Source: DATAZK01 sp963731205
GTDB lineage: Bacteria; Actinomycetota; Actinomycetes; Frankiales; Frankiaceae
Assembly: GCA_963731205.1 (NCBI GenBank)
Contig: CAVSUJ010000002.1
Span: 372,001 to 436,000, forward strand
Direction: 5' to 3'
Length of the DNA stretch: 64,000 nucleotides
Shown: positions 60,574-64,000 of the stretch, one piece after another
Layout: the number at the start of each line of letters is the position of its first letter
How positions within the stretch are numbered: position 1 is the stretch's first letter
Notes under the pieces: generated by a model
Told to the model about the DNA's origin: nothing
Seen by the model: only the letters and a program-made list of their open reading frames with translations
Database searches by the model: none
Made by a program: the position numbers and the translations under genes

Positions 60574-61236
60574 CTAGGAGGGGCGCACCAGGCGCGTCTC
60601 GTAGGCGAACACCACGGCCTGGACCCGGTCGCGCAGGCTGAGCTTGGACAGGATCCGGCTCACGTGCGTCTTCACCGTGGCCTCGGAAAGGTGAAGCGCT
60701 GCAGCGATTTCGAGGTTGGTCTGGCCAAGTGCGAGGCAGCCGAGCACCTCGCGTTCGCGGTCGGTCAACGCGGCGAGCCGGGTGTCGGGCTGGTCCTCGC
60801 GCGGGGCCGTCGGGAGCTTCTCTGCGAACGTCTCGAGCAGGCGCCGGGTGACTCTGGGAGCGACGACGGCATCTCCGCTGGCGACGGTTCTGATGGCGGC
60901 GACAAGCTCTTCCGGGGGCACGTTCTTCAGCAGGAAACCGCTCGCACCGGCGCGCAGAGCGGCGAACGCGTACTCGTCGAGATCGAACGTCGTCAGGATG
61001 AGCACGCGCACATCAGGATGCTGGGCGGTGATCTGCGCCGTCGCCTCCACCCCGTCCATCACCGGCATCCGCACGTCCATCACGACGACGTCGGGCTTCA
61101 CCTCGGCAACGGCGGCGACGGCCTCGGCGCCGTCGGCCGCTTCCCCGACGACGTCCATGCCCTCGTGAGCGCCGAGGACCATGCGAAAGCCCATACGGAG
61201 CAAGGATTGATCGTCCACCAGCAGGACTCGCGTCAC
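60574..61236 (-). CDS. NarL/FixJ-family response regulator
   Basis: A 220-residue regulator. The receiver domain has VLLVDDQ at the start, the phosphoacceptor Asp54 in VMDVRMPVMDG and a LKNVPPEEL lysine. The C-terminal LuxR-type HTH is LTDREREVLGCLALGQTNLEIAAALH plus ATVKTHVSRILSKL. Its start overlaps the kinase stop as ATGA, so it is the kinase's partner. Confidence 0.95.
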   Translation of the reverse strand: MTRVLLVDDQSLLRMGFRMVLGAHEGMDVVGEAADGAEAVAAVAEVKPDVVVMDVRMPVMDGVEATAQITAQHPDVRVLILTTFDLDEYAFAALRAGASGFLLKNVPPEELVAAIRTVASGDAVVAPRVTRRLLETFAEKLPTAPREDQPDTRLAALTDREREVLGCLALGQTNLEIAAALHLSEATVKTHVSRILSKLSLRDRVQAVVFAYETRLVRPS

Positions 61237-62561
61237 AGGTAGGAGCCGACCGCTCGCGGCAGTTCTGCGGTCCGCTGGTACGGGGCGCCGGGTGCCGTCA
61301 CCGGCGACTCAGCGGGGAACTCGGCGGGGAAGGTTGCCCGGACCATCCAGCCGGTCGACGTGCGTCCGGTGTCGACGCGGCCGCCGAGGCCGGAAGCACG
61401 CTCACGCATGCCGATGATGCCCTGACCCGAACCGGACGCAGGGCGACGTGGGAGGTCACCCTCGAGACGTCCGTTGTCGGTGACCACGACATCGGTGCCG
61501 CCGGTGCCGGTGCGGATCGTGACGCTCGACCGGTCGGCGTGGACCGCATGCTTGACGGTGTTGGTGAGCGACTCCTGCACCAGCCGGTAGATCGCCAGTT
61601 GCATGCCGGACGAGAGCGCGCCGACCGGTCCCTCGACCGTGAGCGCGATGTCCAGACCGGTACGGCGGATCGGAGCCAGCAGCCGGTCGAGATCGGCGAT
61701 CTTGGGCGTGGGTACCCGAGCGTCAGCGTCGTCCGGAAGGCCCGAGCTTCCCGAATCGGCGACCCGCAGGACACCGAGGGCGCGCTGCAGCTCGCCCAGC
61801 GCCGTGCGCCCGACAGCCGACGCCTCGCGCACGGCGTCGGCGGCCTTGCCCGGGTCGGTACGCATGGTGAACGACGCCCCGTCGTTCAGCGCGATCATCA
61901 CCGACAGGTTGTGGGCCACGATGTCGTGCATCTCGCGCGCGATCCGGTTGCGCTCGGCGGCGACCGCGAGGCGGCCCTGCTGATCGCGTTCGAACTCCAA
62001 CCGGGCGGCCTTGGCTTCGACCTCGGCGATGTACGCCCGCCGCACCTGGATGTTGATGCCGATCATCCCGGCGGCGACGACCAGGCCGGTGAGCAGCAGC
62101 GCGGTGAGGGCGTAGGCGCCCCGCCCGTACTGGGCGACGGCGATGACGACGCCGAACTCCAGGGCGGCGGCGGCCAGCATCGTGCGGCGCCGAGAGGAGG
62201 TCGCGGCGACCGTGTAGAAGCCGATCAGCAGCGCGATGTCGGCGAACAGCGGGCCGACCAGCGTCCACTGCACCGCCGCGGCGGCGCAGGAGATCCCGAA
62301 CGTCAGCAGTGGTGACCGGCGGCGCCAGAGCAGCGGCAGCACGACCGCCAGGGAGACGAACAGGACCGCCGCCCGGTCGTGGGGGCCGCCCTGCGACTCC
62401 CGGACCCGGTTCAGGCTGGTCAGCAGCAGAGCCACGACCAGCGCGCCGGCACCCAGTTTCGGGTGCCGGCGCAGGAAGCCGGGTCGATGGTCCGAGGCGG
62501 TCACGGCGCCCGCCGGCGCCTCTTGCGACCCTTGATCACTGGCCGGCCAGAGCGTCCACAT
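61233..62561 (-). CDS. Histidine kinase (DesK/NarX type, HisKA_3)
   Basis: A 442-residue sensor kinase with about five transmembrane helices in the first 180 residues and no large extracytoplasmic domain. The phosphotransfer motif is RNRIAREMHDIVAHNLSVMIA. The ATPase has VVTDNGR and GQGIIGMRERASGLGG. Such kinases in actinobacteria usually sense membrane or antibiotic stress and control the neighbouring ABC exporter, which lies 34 bp upstream on the same strand. Confidence 0.93.
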   Translation of the reverse strand: MWTLWPASDQGSQEAPAGAVTASDHRPGFLRRHPKLGAGALVVALLLTSLNRVRESQGGPHDRAAVLFVSLAVVLPLLWRRRSPLLTFGISCAAAAVQWTLVGPLFADIALLIGFYTVAATSSRRRTMLAAAALEFGVVIAVAQYGRGAYALTALLLTGLVVAAGMIGINIQVRRAYIAEVEAKAARLEFERDQQGRLAVAAERNRIAREMHDIVAHNLSVMIALNDGASFTMRTDPGKAADAVREASAVGRTALGELQRALGVLRVADSGSSGLPDDADARVPTPKIADLDRLLAPIRRTGLDIALTVEGPVGALSSGMQLAIYRLVQESLTNTVKHAVHADRSSVTIRTGTGGTDVVVTDNGRLEGDLPRRPASGSGQGIIGMRERASGLGGRVDTGRTSTGWMVRATFPAEFPAESPVTAPGAPYQRTAELPRAVGSYL

Positions 62562-62595
62562 CGAAGTTCCCCCTGGGGGCCGCGCACCTCGCCGC

Positions 62596-63417
62596 TCACG
62601 CGTCGCGACGACGCAGCAGCACCAAACCGATACTCAAGGCTACGGCGACGTAGAGCGCGAGCACTCCGAGGCCTGCCCACGGACTCAACGAGTCGGACCG
62701 CTGGATCGTCTCCATCGCCGCGGTGCCGGCGTTGAACGGCAGGTACTTGGAGACGTCGTTCTGCCAGCTGGTCGGCAGCGCCTGGGCGAGCAGTGGCAGC
62801 ACCAGAAGCAGGCCGAACAGCGTCGCCAGGGCGCCTCCGGTGCTGCGCAGCGCGAAGCCGCAGCCGAGTCCGAGCAGCGCGACGAGCGCCAGGAAGAGGC
62901 CGCCGCCGAGGACCGCGCGCAGCGCCCCCGGAGAGGAGAGCGACACCCCGTAGTGGTGCACGCTGAGCGCCGCCTGGCCGCCGGTGAAGGCGATGAGGCT
63001 CGAGACCGTCCCGACGACGAATGCTGCCGCCGCCAGCACGACCACCTTTGCCAGCAGGACGGGACTGCGATGCGGAACGGCCGCGAGCGACGCCCGGATC
63101 ATCCCGGTGCTGTACTCGCCGGTGATCATCAGCACTCCGAGGACGCCCACCGCGAGCTGGGCGAGCAGCGTCCCGCTCAGGCTCAGCCGCACGAAATCGA
63201 TGTCCGGGCTGAAGCCACCGTGATTGGCCAGATCGTTACCGCGTAGATACGCGACCAGGATGCCCAGCCCGCTGGCGACGATCATCGCGGCACCGAGGCT
63301 GAACCACGTCGAACGCAGCGAGCGGAACTTGATCCACTCGGCCCTGGTCACCCGCGGCGGCGTGACCCCTGGAGCCGGCTCCGGGGCCAGCAGCGTATCG
63401 GCAGTCAGGGTGCTCAT
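62596..63417 (-). CDS. ABC transporter permease
   Basis: A 273-residue membrane protein with six hydrophobic segments of the ABC-2 type. It has TRAEWIKFRSLRSTWFSLG at the front and GEYSTGMIRASLAAVPHR in the middle. Its ATG overlaps the ATPase stop. Probably a drug or lipid exporter; the substrate is unknown. Confidence 0.9.
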   Translation of the reverse strand: MSTLTADTLLAPEPAPGVTPPRVTRAEWIKFRSLRSTWFSLGAAMIVASGLGILVAYLRGNDLANHGGFSPDIDFVRLSLSGTLLAQLAVGVLGVLMITGEYSTGMIRASLAAVPHRSPVLLAKVVVLAAAAFVVGTVSSLIAFTGGQAALSVHHYGVSLSSPGALRAVLGGGLFLALVALLGLGCGFALRSTGGALATLFGLLLVLPLLAQALPTSWQNDVSKYLPFNAGTAAMETIQRSDSLSPWAGLGVLALYVAVALSIGLVLLRRRDA

Positions 63418-64000
63418 CGGGCAGCCTCCAGAGGCGCGTCGAACTCGACGGAGTCGCGGGTGATCTCCATGAATGCCTCTTCCAGCGAGGCGCGTTGCGG
63501 GGTGAGCTCAGCTAGGGCGATGCCGCCCTGCGCGGCGAGTCGTCCGACGACGACGGCAGTGAGCCCGGTGACGTGCAGGGCCGCATCGTCGGTCGCGGTG
63601 ACGGCCGCACCTGCGGTGGCGAGCATCTCGCGCAACCGGGCGGTCTCGTCGGTGCGCACCAGGACGCTGTCGCGTGCCGTCGTGCGGGTCAGCTCCTCGA
63701 CGCTGGAATCGGCGATGAGCCGGCCCTGGCCGACGACGATCAGGTGCGAAGCCGTCAGCGCCATCTCACTCATCAGGTGCGAGGAGACGAAGACGGTGCG
63801 CCCCTCGGCGGCGAGCCGCTTGAGCAGCGTGCGGATCCAGAGGATCCCCTCGGGGTCCAGGCCGTTGATCGGCTCGTCGAGCAGCAGCGTGTGCGGGTCG
63901 CCGAGCAGTGCCGACGCGATGCCGAGCCGCTGCCCCATGCCGAGCGAGAAGCTGCCGGCGCGCTTCGAGGCCACCGATTCCAGCCCGACGATGCCGATGA
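63414..64000 (-). CDS. ABC transporter ATP-binding protein (partial, 5' end off the right edge)
   Basis: The C-terminal part of an exporter ATPase. The ABC signature is present as SLGMGQRLGIASALLG, Walker B as LLLDEPINGLD and the H-loop as FVSSHLMSEM. Walker A and the true start lie beyond position 64000. The frame remains open to the edge (IGIVGLES precedes the internal GTG). First visible gene of the ABC-kinase-regulator operon. Confidence 0.92.
   Translation of the reverse strand, partial: IGIVGLESVASKRAGSFSLGMGQRLGIASALLGDPHTLLLDEPINGLDPEGILWIRTLLKRLAAEGRTVFVSSHLMSEMALTASHLIVVGQGRLIADSSVEELTRTTARDSVLVRTDETARLREMLATAGAAVTATDDAALHVTGLTAVVVGRLAAQGGIALAELTPQRASLEEAFMEITRDSVEFDAPLEAAR

Overview
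The window is 64 kb of high-GC DNA, tightly packed and mostly organised in operons, with no intergenic gap over 300 bp. Gene order in the left third (tRNA-Gln, glmU, prs, rplY/ctc, pth; mfd, SurA-like lipoprotein, mazG, eno, septum-initiator start; rsmI, metG, tatD, ksgA, ispE) is typical of an actinobacterial chromosome. F420/flavin enzymes, KstR-type regulation and many GTG starts fit as well. No phage, transposase, CRISPR array or rRNA was seen. The sequence alone does not give a genus; it looks like an environmental actinomycete that degrades steroids.

Region 1 (1-21.8 kb) is housekeeping: transcription-coupled repair (mfd), enolase, dTDP-rhamnose synthesis (rmlB-rmlC-rmlA behind an L-2-hydroxyglutarate oxidase), translation quality control (pth, rplY), PRPP and UDP-GlcNAc synthesis (prs, glmU), an acyl-CoA desaturase, the metG-tatD-ksgA-ispE run, and a protein O-mannosyltransferase divergent from rsmI.

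Region 2 (21.8-41.9 kb) is a catabolic block for CoA-linked substrates. It holds a frameshifted acyl-CoA synthetase, a 3Fe-4S ferredoxin resembling mycobacterial FdxD, a nitronate-monooxygenase-family flavoprotein, a FadD3-like ligase, two amidohydrolases, an ADH/ALDH pair, a two-subunit hot-dog hydratase, a luciferase-like monooxygenase, a two-gene acyl-CoA dehydrogenase, a CaiB family CoA transferase/racemase, two TetR regulators (one a convincing KstR) and a MaoC hydratase.

Region 3 (42-51 kb) holds a glycosyltransferase / methyltransferase / alpha-toroid protein operon, a lone cyclic-nucleotide-binding domain protein, PEP carboxylase, a membrane GT-C glycosyltransferase and a GH43-like lipoprotein.

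Region 4 (51-57.5 kb) is the late-stage steroid locus: ipdC-ipdB-ipdA-echA20, divergent from two SDR genes, the same gene set as Mycobacterium Rv3548c-Rv3553, with a KstR2-type box in the shared promoter. A second luciferase-like monooxygenase follows. Region 5 (57.5-64 kb) holds signalling and transport genes: a diguanylate cyclase divergent from an EAL phosphodiesterase, and an ABC exporter / histidine kinase / NarL-type regulator operon that runs off the right edge.

Three operator families can be read directly. Two perfect KstR boxes (TnnAACnnGTTnnA) lie in the hadB-like/monooxygenase divergent promoter and upstream of kstR itself. One KstR2-like box (CAAGnnCTTG core) lies in the ipd/SDR promoter. 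The third is a 15-bp palindrome, CTGAC-N5-GTCAG, found in front of the amidohydrolase, aldehyde dehydrogenase, CaiB/TetR and second monooxygenase genes. It does not match KstR or KstR2 and suggests a further regulon, possibly run by the TetR gene at 39927.
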